64,000 bases of DNA from positions 29,542,301 to 29,606,300 of the forward strand of contig OZ020622.1 of NCBI GenBank assembly GCA_963971575.1, in the 5' to 3' direction. This stretch comes from Liopterus haemorrhoidalis. Taxonomy: Eukaryota; Arthropoda; Insecta; Coleoptera; Dytiscidae. A model generated the notes under the pieces. That model did not search any database, was not told where the DNA came from, and saw only the letters and a list, made by a program, of their open reading frames with translations. The position numbers and the translations under genes were made by a program. Positions 55,858-64,000 of the stretch are shown here, one piece after another (within the stretch, counting starts at the first letter, position 1; the number at the start of each line of letters is the position of its first letter).

Positions 55858-58800
55858 CTGGTCCACTAATCCAGTGGAACTGTAACGGTGTATATCAGCG
55901 CTACGAAGAACTGCGACTGTTACTCTCCAATTTAGCGCCTTCGTGTGTTTGTCTGCAGGAAACAAATTTCACGGAAACCGACACATTCTCTCCTCGAGGA
56001 TACTCCGTGTTTCGCACGGATTTCCTTACGGGGGCAAGAGCATGTGACGGCGTGGCAATTCTCGTTAGAGACACATTGTACCACGATCCTGTAGACATTG
56101 ACACTGAGTTGCAGGTCGTAGCAGTTCGTGTTGCACTTCCCCTCCAGGTGACGATTTGTTCTATCTACCTTCCCCCTGGTGTTCGAACTGACATCCGAGA
56201 TGTCGTGAACATCATCGATCAACTCCCACCACCCTTCATACTACTAGGCGATTTTAACGCCTACAATGTATGTTGGGGATCGGTGCGGAACGATCGACGG
56301 GGACGTCACCTGGAGACTATGTTGAACGATTTGAGTTTGAGCTTTTTGAACGACGGCAGACCCACGCACTTCTGTGCAGCAACGGGTACATTCAGTGCCA
56401 TAGATCTTAGCGTCGTTTCAGGAGCCATCGCTCCGTTGTTCAAATGGGACGTGCATCACGACCTGTGCGGTAGTGATCACTTTCCAATCTTCTTAAGGCC
56501 TCTGTTCAATACTGTTACCGAATCCCGCTGGCCACAGTGGGTTCTTCGGAAAGCAGATTGGACCAAGTTCGCAGAATCATTCTCTCACGAGGATATTCCG
56601 AACTTGAGCGTAGACGAAGAGGTGAATCATTTCACGGATTCCATCACGAGCGCGGCTGAAAGCAGCATACCGCTGTCATCCACTCAGCCCCGTCGAGTTC
56701 CCGTTCCTTGGTGGAACGAGGAATGCGACTTGGCGTTACGTGAAAGGAGACACCTCTTCAATACATTCCGTCGTTGTCCAACAGAGACAAACATGATAGC
56801 CTTCCAACGAGCGAAAGCCCGTGCTAAGAGGATTGTGAAAGAAAGCAAGCGCGAATCATGGCGCAAATACGTATGCACCGTTACAGTTGCCACTCCAGTG
56901 GCCAAAGTTTGGGAGAAGGTCCGGAAAATATCCGGTCTAAATACAGCTACAGCCATTGCTGGTCTATCGGTAAATGGTAACGTAGTTACCTCAGCGGTCG
57001 AAATTGCTAACACTTTGGCATCTAATTTTGCGTTCAATTCTAGCTCTGAACATTATTCACCCGAGTTTCTAACTCGTAAAGCAGGCCTCGAATCTATACC
57101 TCTAAACTTCTTTTCTAGGAATGACGAGGTATACAACCTGCTTTTCTCTCGTGAAGAGCTAGATAGCGCGATGTCAAAGTGTAAGGATAGCTCTCCTGGT
57201 CCAGATGCGATACATTATCGTATGATCCGAAATCTTCCGGAATCATCTAAGTCTAGGCTTTTGAATGTCTATAACAGGATATGGACTGAGGGCAAGTGCC
57301 CGACCAAGTGGAAGGAATCTCATATAATTCCTATCCCCAAAGTCGGGAAAGATAAACACTTGCCCTCTAGCTATAGACCAATATCACTGACCAGTTGTCT
57401 CTGCAAGCTCATGGAGCGAATGATCAGCAAGCGTCTGATTTGGTTTTTAGAATCAAACGACTTGCTGGCCAACACACAGTGCGGCTTTCGCCGTCACCGC
57501 TCAACAGCAGATCATCTGGTCAGACTAGAGACAGCTATCAGGAATGCTTTCGTTGAAAACAAACACCTGGTAGCTGTGTTTTTCGATATTGAGAAAGCCT
57601 ATGACACTGCATGGATTTATGGTATTCTCCGTACTCTGCATTCCTGGGGTCTCCGGGGACGCTTGATGTTCTTTATAAAAGACTTCATGTCGAACCGGCG
57701 CTTCAGGGTGCGGATCGGAAATACCTTGTCACAAATGTTCGCACTGGACAATGGGGTCCCACAGGGCTCCATACTGAGCGTTACGCTATTTTTAATTGCC
57801 ATTAACGGTGCAGCTTCATGTATTCGATTACCTGTACAGAGTTCGATATTTGTCGACGACATTGGTATCTTTGTCGCCGGACAAAAGACTAGTACAATCG
57901 AACGTCAGCTCCAGCTGACCATCAATCGTCTCGATACATGGGCAACCGAAAATGGCTTCAAATTCTCGACCAGCAAAACTGTGTGTGTCCATTTTTGTAG
58001 GAAAAGGGGTGTCCATCCCAACCCTACACTCACGCTAAATGGAGCACAGTTACCATTTACCGATACTGCCAGATTTCTGGGTCTCGTTTTTGACAGTCGT
58101 CTAACTTGGCGGGCACATTTTTTGTCCGTCAAGAAAAAATGCCAAAAGTCGCTCAATTTGTTGCGGGTCCTCAGTCACAAGACATGGGGTGCAGACCGCA
58201 CTGTCATGTTGCGTTTATATCGTTCTCTAGTGCGCTCTAAGCTGGACTATGGATGTCTAGCTTATGGGTCAGCTAAACACCAAGAGATAAGAATTCTTGA
58301 CACTGTACATCACACTGGGGTTAGATTGGCCACTGGTGCATTTCGCACCAGCCCAATACCAAGCCTGCTGTGTGAAGCAGGTGAACCGTCACTGTACAAT
58401 CGTCGTAAAATTCTATCCCTGCGGTATATGGCTGCACTCAGTGCCAAGCCAGATCATCCCGCGTATGACCCTATTCTACAAAATAGGCATACAGAGATTT
58501 ATGACAGAAAACCAAGAGCCAATAGGCCCTTTGGTTTGAGGACTTTCGACATTTTGGGCGATATTGATTTTAATATGCCCGAAATGGCAAGTTTCGTTTT
58601 GTGTGCTGTTCCACCATGGACGCTACCACGTCCACTTGTGAACCTCACATTAACTAGGTTTGATAAAGATACTACGTTGCCTATCGAATACCAACATGAG
58701 TTACAAAGAACACTGGTCCCTAGGTTCGAGGATACTGTCATTTTTACTGACGGATCAAAATCCGGAACCAGGGTTGGGTGTGCGTTCGTTGTTTTGAATC

Positions 58801-59549
58801 CACGCCAACAGTTTCAGTACCGTCTGCACTCCATAACGAGTGTGTACACTGCTGAGCTGTACGCTATTTTCAAGGCCCTGTGTTTTGTTTCGTCAGAGCA
58901 AAGTCGGTCAAGTGTTATCTTGACGGACTCGCTGAGCGCTCTGAACAGTATTCAAGATCCAGATCCAGTGCATCCTCTTGTAATAAAGATCCGGTTGCTA
59001 CTCCACAATCTGAATGCTCAGAATGTGAGGGTAGAGCTGTTTTGGATACCGGGACATGTTGGTATTAAAGGCAACGAAGCGGCAGATGCAGCTGCAAAAG
59101 CCGCCTCTCACAGACCTATGATTGATGTGAGTTTCGTTTTTCCAGATGACGCAAAGAGTCATCTGACACATCTGGTTTTAGACATGTGGCAACATGAGTG
59201 GAGCCGCACACAGAACGTTAAGTTACGACAGATTAAGGGAGACGTTAAACCATGGGGTTCTTCCTGCAGGATTAACCGCAGGGAGGAAACCGCCATCACA
59301 CGCCTTCGTATAGGTCACTGTTGGTGGACCCATGGACACCTCCTTCGAGGTGAAGAGTCCCCTGTCTGTGAGACGTGTAACACAGATTTGTCTGTGTTAC
59401 ACATTTTAACCGAATGTGTACAGTTCGAGGATGTCAGGGAGAGGTTAGGCCTGTGCTATGACCTGTCAGTTGCCTTAGGTGACGACAGAGTACTCATGAA
59501 CAGGCTGATACTCTTCCTGAGAGAATCGAACTTACTGTTTTATGTGTGA
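55854..59549 (+). CDS. LINE-C ORF2 (endonuclease, reverse transcriptase, RNase H), intact
   Basis: 1231 aa. EEP/APE endonuclease at residues 1-215 (QWNCNG, LQETNF, GDFNAYN near 132, SDHFPI near 207) nicks the target. RT at about 460-750 has KVGKDKHLPSSYRPISLTS, FFDIEKAYDTAW near 577, GVPQGS near 634 and the catalytic FVDD near 665 (in place of the more common YADD). RNase H at about 960-1090 has IFTDGSKSG, TAELYAI, LTDSLSAL and HVGIKGNEAAD, with all four acidic positions apparently present. A C-terminal CETCNTDLSVLHILTEC cluster near 1170 could bind zinc. The start at 55854 overlaps the ORF1 stop as ATGA, suggesting termination-reinitiation. It is collinear with the broken copies at 11293 and 18045. 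Confidence 0.96.
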   Translation: MTGPLIQWNCNGVYQRYEELRLLLSNLAPSCVCLQETNFTETDTFSPRGYSVFRTDFLTGARACDGVAILVRDTLYHDPVDIDTELQVVAVRVALPLQVTICSIYLPPGVRTDIRDVVNIIDQLPPPFILLGDFNAYNVCWGSVRNDRRGRHLETMLNDLSLSFLNDGRPTHFCAATGTFSAIDLSVVSGAIAPLFKWDVHHDLCGSDHFPIFLRPLFNTVTESRWPQWVLRKADWTKFAESFSHEDIPNLSVDEEVNHFTDSITSAAESSIPLSSTQPRRVPVPWWNEECDLALRERRHLFNTFRRCPTETNMIAFQRAKARAKRIVKESKRESWRKYVCTVTVATPVAKVWEKVRKISGLNTATAIAGLSVNGNVVTSAVEIANTLASNFAFNSSSEHYSPEFLTRKAGLESIPLNFFSRNDEVYNLLFSREELDSAMSKCKDSSPGPDAIHYRMIRNLPESSKSRLLNVYNRIWTEGKCPTKWKESHIIPIPKVGKDKHLPSSYRPISLTSCLCKLMERMISKRLIWFLESNDLLANTQCGFRRHRSTADHLVRLETAIRNAFVENKHLVAVFFDIEKAYDTAWIYGILRTLHSWGLRGRLMFFIKDFMSNRRFRVRIGNTLSQMFALDNGVPQGSILSVTLFLIAINGAASCIRLPVQSSIFVDDIGIFVAGQKTSTIERQLQLTINRLDTWATENGFKFSTSKTVCVHFCRKRGVHPNPTLTLNGAQLPFTDTARFLGLVFDSRLTWRAHFLSVKKKCQKSLNLLRVLSHKTWGADRTVMLRLYRSLVRSKLDYGCLAYGSAKHQEIRILDTVHHTGVRLATGAFRTSPIPSLLCEAGEPSLYNRRKILSLRYMAALSAKPDHPAYDPILQNRHTEIYDRKPRANRPFGLRTFDILGDIDFNMPEMASFVLCAVPPWTLPRPLVNLTLTRFDKDTTLPIEYQHELQRTLVPRFEDTVIFTDGSKSGTRVGCAFVVLNPRQQFQYRLHSITSVYTAELYAIFKALCFVSSEQSRSSVILTDSLSALNSIQDPDPVHPLVIKIRLLLHNLNAQNVRVELFWIPGHVGIKGNEAADAAAKAASHRPMIDVSFVFPDDAKSHLTHLVLDMWQHEWSRTQNVKLRQIKGDVKPWGSSCRINRREETAITRLRIGHCWWTHGHLLRGEESPVCETCNTDLSVLHILTECVQFEDVRERLGLCYDLSVALGDDRVLMNRLILFLRESNLLFYV
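59375..59402 (+). repeat. Perfect 12-bp hairpin in LINE-C ORF2
   Basis: GTGTAACACAGA, loop TTTG, then the exact complement, over the codons of the C-terminal Cys/His cluster. It is conserved in all copies that reach this point. Confidence 0.75.
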
Positions 59550-59640
59550 AATCTTGCACCTTATTTTAATGTGTTTCTATTTATTGACTGTGATATTCGA
59601 TGGTAATTGGCCCCTTTACAGCCTCTTACCGTCACCCTGA

Positions 59641-59664
59641 GTCTGTTCAAATTTTCGAACAGAC
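59641..59664 (+). repeat. LINE-C 3' UTR hairpin
   Basis: GTCTGTTC, an 8-nt loop, then GAACAGAC. Copy 1 has it unchanged (15082-15105). Copies 3 and 4 have one change that keeps a G-U pair. It is a candidate RT recognition element by analogy with 3' stem-loops of other LINEs. Confidence 0.6.
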
Positions 59665-59875
59665 TTTTTATATTATTTATTTGTGTTTGTCAGTGCAAGA
59701 TTTCTTTTATTGAGTATGCGTATTTTTAATGATTTTATTTATTTATTTATTTATTGTCTAAATTTTTGTTTTTAATATATAGTCTAGTCATTTAGATGGG
59801 CTGCGTTAGGCGCAAATAGCCTTTGTTGCTGTGCGCCAAAAATTTCAACTAACTAACTAACTATTTATTTTCTAA

Positions 59876-61099
59876 CAATATAATACCTGAATCACAGTCA
59901 GGGTTTCGTTCTGGACACAGTACCACTACAGCTCTACTTGATGTTACAGATCAAATTGTAACAGCTACCGATCAAAATTATCTTACCTGCTTAACCCTAT
60001 TAGACTACTCCAAAGCATTTGACAGTATTAATCATTGTATTCTCATAAATAAACTATCCTATATAGGTTTTGATGCAGTTAGTATCTCATTTTTCCAACA
60101 ATATCTGACCAACCGTAAGCAAAGTGTGTATTTTAACAACATGCTCTCTTCACCTCTATCTATCTCTAAGGGGGTACCTCAAGGTTCTTGTTTAGGACCT
60201 ATATTGTACTCTGTGTACATTTTTGATATGGAGAAAGCCTTAAGTCATTGTAAATTGCGACTCTTTGCTGACGATGCTCAGCTTCATTTATCTTTTAAAC
60301 CTGAAATGTTGGAAACTGCAGTTCACAATTTTGAAACAGACTTGTCTTCGCTTTTAGATTTCTCTACAAACCACTGTCTCAGTCTAAATGCATCTAAATC
60401 AGCTATAATGCTCTTTGGCAATAAATCAAAACGCGATCTAGTAGCGCAAAATTTTAATATTGTACTAAATGGGTCCACACTCCCAGTAGTCGAGGAACAT
60501 AAAAATCTGGGAATTATTATGGATACTCAACTGAGGTTCAAGTCATATATAAGTTCTCTGTTGAAAAGAGCTTTCCTTGCTTTGAAAAACTTGTACATGA
60601 ATCGATTCTGTTTATCAAAAAGTCTGAGGAAATCTTTAGCTAAAAGTCTGGTGCTTTCCATATTCAACTACGGTGATATTTTGTATGGCCCTTTTCTTTC
60701 CGCTATAGACAAACAGCGCATTCAAAAAACCCAAACTGTTGTGTTAGATTCGTCTTATCTTTGCGAAGGAGATCTCCGACTTCTGAAGGGCTGAAAACTC
60801 TTCAATGGTTGAATATGGAAAAACGTAGAAAATTACATTATGCTACCTTTGTACATAAGTTGCTTAATGATCAGTCCCCCAGATATTTAGTTCAAAAATT
60901 AGTTACCAGAACTAGGTGCCACAATCTTCCTTTACGTCACACTTCTATCCTTAATATACCGCCGCACAAATCTGAATTTTTTAAACGATCCTTCTCATAC
61001 AGTGCTCCGACAGTTTACAACAATGTTCCCGTGCATATGAAATCCTACTCACACAATAAATTTAAACAGAGATATAAGCATCAGTTATTTTTATCATAA
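59876..61099 (+). pseudogene. LINE-B ORF2 C-terminal part: RT
   Basis: Open from the LINE-C junction. RT motifs are QSGFRSGHSTTTALLD, LLDYSKAFDSINH, KGVPQGSCLGPILYSVYI and LFADDAQLHLSF (the catalytic Asp pair, about 60265-60290), then LNASKSAIMLFG and HKNLGIIMDTQLRFKSYI. A frameshift at about 60740-60770 moves the reading to a second segment (60761-61099), which holds the C-terminal part with HYATFVHKLLN and the end KFKQRYKHQLFL. Apart from that shift and the LINE-C insertion the gene is well kept. Confidence 0.9.
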
Positions 61100-61429
61100 A
61101 TTATCTAGTAATTGATTCTTATCTAACTTTCATATACTTTAATTTAATAGTGTTCATTTTATAGATACATAGTGAAACAAGTTCGTTATTTCGATTCATC
61201 TATGATTCTCACCTGAAAATATTTTCAAAATATGTTCATTATTATTTTTTTTTGTAAATTTATGTATAATATCTTTATGTCTGCTGTGTACATTGTATGA
61301 ATATTTTTTGTAAAAAAATGTATTTTGTATTTATAATTTTTAAAGGTTAAGTTGGAAGACCAGCATTAGCTGAAACTTCGCCGAAATAAAGTTGTTTATT
61401 ATTATTAATATTATTATTATACATGTGTA

Positions 61430-61820
61430 TGGGTAACATCTATCAGCAAAAACTAAGTCTATATCTCTCATTGGGCCTAAGAGATATTGAGGAATCAGTG
61501 AAAAAGCATTTTGCCCCTTTAGGGATGAAATTATTAAAAAAAAAAAAAAAACTCAATAACTTTCTGAAGATTTTAAAAAGACACTTATATGCCAAAACGG
61601 ATTGTTATCTCAATAAACATAGGAAATGAGAAGAGTTCTACAATTGACCCCGAATGTAGATTTAAGGGTTGTTTAGGGCAAAATACTGAATTTCGTTCAT
61701 AAATATTTGTAACCTTTATAAGCAAAAACTAAGTCGATATCTTATCGGTACCGAGATATATTGAGGAATCCTTGAAATCATATTTCACCCCTTTTCACCC
61801 CCTTGGGGTCGAATTTCAAA
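61430..61820 (+). repeat. Imperfect tandem repeat of about 280 bp, unclassified
   Basis: AGCAAAAACTAAGTC(T/G)ATATCT recurs near 61443 and 61720. Each is followed by GAGATAT(A)TTGAGGAATC and a CACCCCTTT/GCCCCTTTAGGG block. A poly-A run of about 15 is at 61537-61551. No coding region. Sequences of this look, with short CCCCTTTAGGGGT-like palindromes, are common dispersed repeats in insects, from memory. Confidence 0.55.
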
Positions 61821-62560
61821 AAATCTCTTGTTTGGGGGTGCTTACATCATGGAGAGAATATGTTTTCCGAATTTCATGACTATGGTCAAGGAACGTTTTA
61901 TAGAATAAAAAATAGCAATTTACTTCTTTCGGGGTGCAATTAAAAAAATATGTTAAAATGATATTTTAAGTTTTTAAGTTAACAGTTTTAATCCAGAAAC
62001 ACTCCCTTAGAATGAGAATTTTGAGATGATATATGGCCTCTGTTCGACCCTGGTTTTACTCTATTATCATTTGGTTAAAATATGTCAAACTGTTTTTAAA
62101 AAAGATTCGTCAAAAACAAAAATAAATAAACCATAATAATAAAGTTCATAAATATCGGCAAAAATAAAAAAATATTATATAGATGGTGTCTCGTTCTACA
62201 TATCTATCATAGTTTTGCTAAATGAAGGTCAGTGCTGTTTACCGACAATATTTGAGCCGAACATTTCCGATGCCACCCGAAGAGCCACTATCTGAATATA
62301 GTAATCCAATCAACTATTGAACGAAAATTCCTTTTCCCGCACTGCATATCTAATAGATATTCCAATGGTCCAATATAATTAAAAACTAAATTATTAATTT
62401 CTCGTTTCTGGTGAGACTTTTTTGAGATTTTAGATTTTTCTAGTTATGGTGAAGACATTTCCTACCTGTATGCAAAATTTCAACTCGGTAGCATATCTGG
62501 AAGTGGGTTAGAATTTCCGGACATAGCCACAAATATTCATTTTTATATATAAAGATCACG
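61821..62560. other. Noncoding, probable degenerate repeat
   Basis: AT-rich, with phrases such as TGCAAAATTTCAACTCGGTA (62470) and a TATATAAAGATC end near 62555 that resemble the ends of dispersed insect repeats. No frames, RNA genes or clear termini were seen. Confidence 0.35.
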
Positions 62561-63770
62561 TTTTCCCTGGTAGCCTAATAGGGATACGTTATAACGGTTC
62601 ACTTCAAGGAATCTCATCCGCGAACTAGCTCAGAGTCGGAGGATAGGGGGGTATTTATCAGTACCTGGGGCAGAACATATTTACCTATTCTATCCGCAGC
62701 TCTTGAAGTGACCACTGCGTTCACTAGCAATAGCCGTAGCTTTTGGCTACGGCTACCCAAAATAATACAAATTGGTCACCTGCCTCACGCCTCGATGCCC
62801 TGAAAGAAAAGTCCCTAGGGTCCCTGGGTGTCCCTGAGGGGGTCCAGGGGTGTCCCTGAGCGACCTACGCTCCTAACTAGAGATTGGCTTCTGTGACAGG
62901 ACGTGTACGGGTTAAGCATAAATATATACACAGACAATTAATTAATTGACACTATAATTATTCGTTAAGTAAACAATAAATACCCCCAAATGGGATTAAT
63001 GTAACCAATACACCTCGTAAGAGGACAGAGTAAATTGTCCTTAAATCAACCTGAACACTAGTTTGTCCCAAGACGGGCACAACAACAAACATGGAAGTAC
63101 AATACCTTTTAGAATAGACTATTTTACAGTGACTAATTAATTATGTCCAAAATGGACTTAATACTATCGAATTGATACAACAATACTTAAATTATACAAT
63201 ACTACTCACAATGTCAGTCCTGGTGTCACAAACATTCGTGGTTACGTTACTCGACATCTCCACATAGAAGTTACGGAACAAAACTCCGATCACCTCAAAC
63301 TCTGAGTGAAGAGAATATTTAACGCGTCTGCCTTGTTCCATGGATTCCTCGTGCCTACGGTGGAGAAGGTTAGTGTACACACACTCGCTCATTCACAACC
63401 AGGACAGGGATAGATGGGTATTTCACCTAGGTACGGGTTTCCACTTCGCATGGAATATCCCAAACTAAATAATACAACACAGAGCTCCCGGCTTCGATCC
63501 AACAAATAAAGACTAAACTAATACCGTACTCACGTATGTCTCGACACCTAGAGACTATTACTAATAGTAATGATCGTGTGATGCAAAGAGAGAACACAAA
63601 TGATTCTCGGGTGGGTAGACTTCGATGGGGGGGTTAAACCTGGTGAATACCCTGTGGAAATCGGACGGCCCCTAGGTAGCTGCCACTCTCGGTGATGTGT
63701 TCACCCCAAAACTTCTCTTACAATCGCCTCCACTGGCTGGCACCGTCGGCTGCTCACCCTGTGCGGTCGG
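62561..63770. other. Noncoding, hairpin-rich spacer
   Basis: It contains a GGTCCCTGGGTGTCCCTGAG-type imperfect array (62811-62870) and a run of small inverted repeats (CCCCCAAATGGG, CCTCGTAAGAGG, GTCCCAAGACGGG and GTCCAAAATGGAC; 62980-63150). Minus-strand donor-like motifs (GTGAGTA) occur near 63205 and 63530. No coding sequence was accepted. Confidence 0.4.
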
Positions 63771-64000
63771 CAGACAACAATGGCCGTTGACTACAGTCGT
63801 ATTGGATTTTAATACGCTCTTCAAAAGACCCTCAATAAGCTTTCGGTGGACGCTCAACAGGTCCTCGATAACCTCGATAGACAATGATCTCCTTGGAATC
63901 GCCTGCGTTGATTAGGAACGTCGGTTTCTTAACAGGTGCTCTCGACAGACAACAATGGCCGCCGACTACAGTCGTATTGGATTCTAATACACTCCTCAAC
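63771..64000 (+). repeat. 175-bp period direct repeat at window end (incomplete)
   Basis: CAGACAACAATGGCCG at 63771 recurs at 63946, followed in both by GACTACAGTCGTATTGGATT and TAATAC(G/A)CTC(T/C)TCAA. The second unit runs off the window, so the number of units is unknown. It could be a satellite or an LTR-internal repeat. Confidence 0.7.

Larger units (their letters stand above)
53708..59859 (+). mobile_element. LINE-C copy 5: full-length, apparently intact I-clade retrotransposon
   Basis: 6152 bp with the perfect 16-bp target duplication ACTATTTATTTTCTAA (53692-53707 and 59860-59875). It has a 5' terminal hairpin, two 81-bp 5' monomers, a 5' UTR to 54429, ORF1, ORF2 overlapping by ATGA, and a 3' UTR with a 24-nt hairpin and a (TAAC)n tail. 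An RNase H domain after RT plus a short tandem 3' tail is typical of the I clade. Both ORFs are open from end to end, making it a candidate for a recently active, possibly competent element. At least four other copies or fragments are in the window. Confidence 0.95.
52041..61421 (+). mobile_element. LINE-B (CR1/Jockey group), split by LINE-C
   Basis: The left part is 52041-53707 and the right part 59876-61421. The right part ends with an AATAAA near 61385 and a TTATTATTATT-type 3' tail. The 16-bp duplication of the LINE-C insertion (53692-53707 and 59860-59875) rejoins the two halves in frame. No ORF1 is visible upstream; 51885-52040 is AT-rich and unassigned, so LINE-B is probably 5'-truncated. 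Confidence 0.88.

Noticed and set aside
63192..63915. Small frames of 66-72 codons near the window end
   Set aside because: Overlapping frames on opposite strands inside a direct repeat, with no motifs.

Overview
The window looks like nuclear DNA of an arthropod, probably an insect. It carries Mag-type and CsRn1-type Ty3/Gypsy elements, an I-clade LINE with a fused RNase H domain, CR1/Jockey-group LINEs, BED and TTF-finger hAT elements, a mariner relic, splice-like signals and AT-rich spacers. No host gene, tRNA or rRNA was found. Essentially everything recognisable is a transposable element or a piece of one. The species cannot be fixed from the sequence.

Layout. (1) 1-16853: a large, decayed DNA transposon, called D here, whose left end lies outside the window. 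It has about 300-bp inverted repeats (2021-2320 and 16142-16450) and a broken DDE-like transposase gene. It is interrupted by a solo-LTR-like element E (2947-4389) and by a near full-length I-clade LINE, called LINE-C (6188-15298, 15-bp target duplication). That LINE-C copy itself carries a 3.0-kb unclassified insert (6435-9435). Another LINE-C (1-2020, minus) sits on D's left arm. (2) 16693-37882: a direct tandem duplication of about 10.5 kb. Each unit holds D's tail, hAT fragments, a truncated LINE-C, a second type of E copy inside a ZMYM-like hAT gene (F), the 3' end of LINE-A and one end of a Mag-type Gypsy. (3) 36603-51270: LINE-A (minus) split by a complete Mag-type Gypsy (36603-41168, 136-bp LTRs, 5-bp duplication) and by a hAT (42625-50957, perfect 8-bp duplication). 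The hAT contains a CsRn1-like Gypsy (42876-48097), which contains another LINE (46801-47923). The hAT also carries a 217-bp palindromic MITE. (4) 51313-51882: an internally deleted mariner with about 113-bp terminal repeats. (5) 52041-61421: LINE-B, split by an apparently intact full-length LINE-C (53708-59859; ORF1 475 aa, ORF2 1231 aa, perfect 16-bp duplication). (6) 61430-64000: unclassified repeats and spacer.

The target duplications and the reading frames that rejoin across insertions give a relative chronology: LINE-A before hAT-H before CsRn1 Gypsy before LINE-2; D before E and LINE-C; LINE-B before LINE-C. The youngest and best-preserved element is the LINE-C at 53708-59859. The most unusual features are E, a TG...CA element with 4-bp target duplication carrying a conserved proline-rich frame with no evident AUG; the D transposon, whose family I cannot name; and the tandem duplication, whose two copies are almost identical except near the breakpoint.
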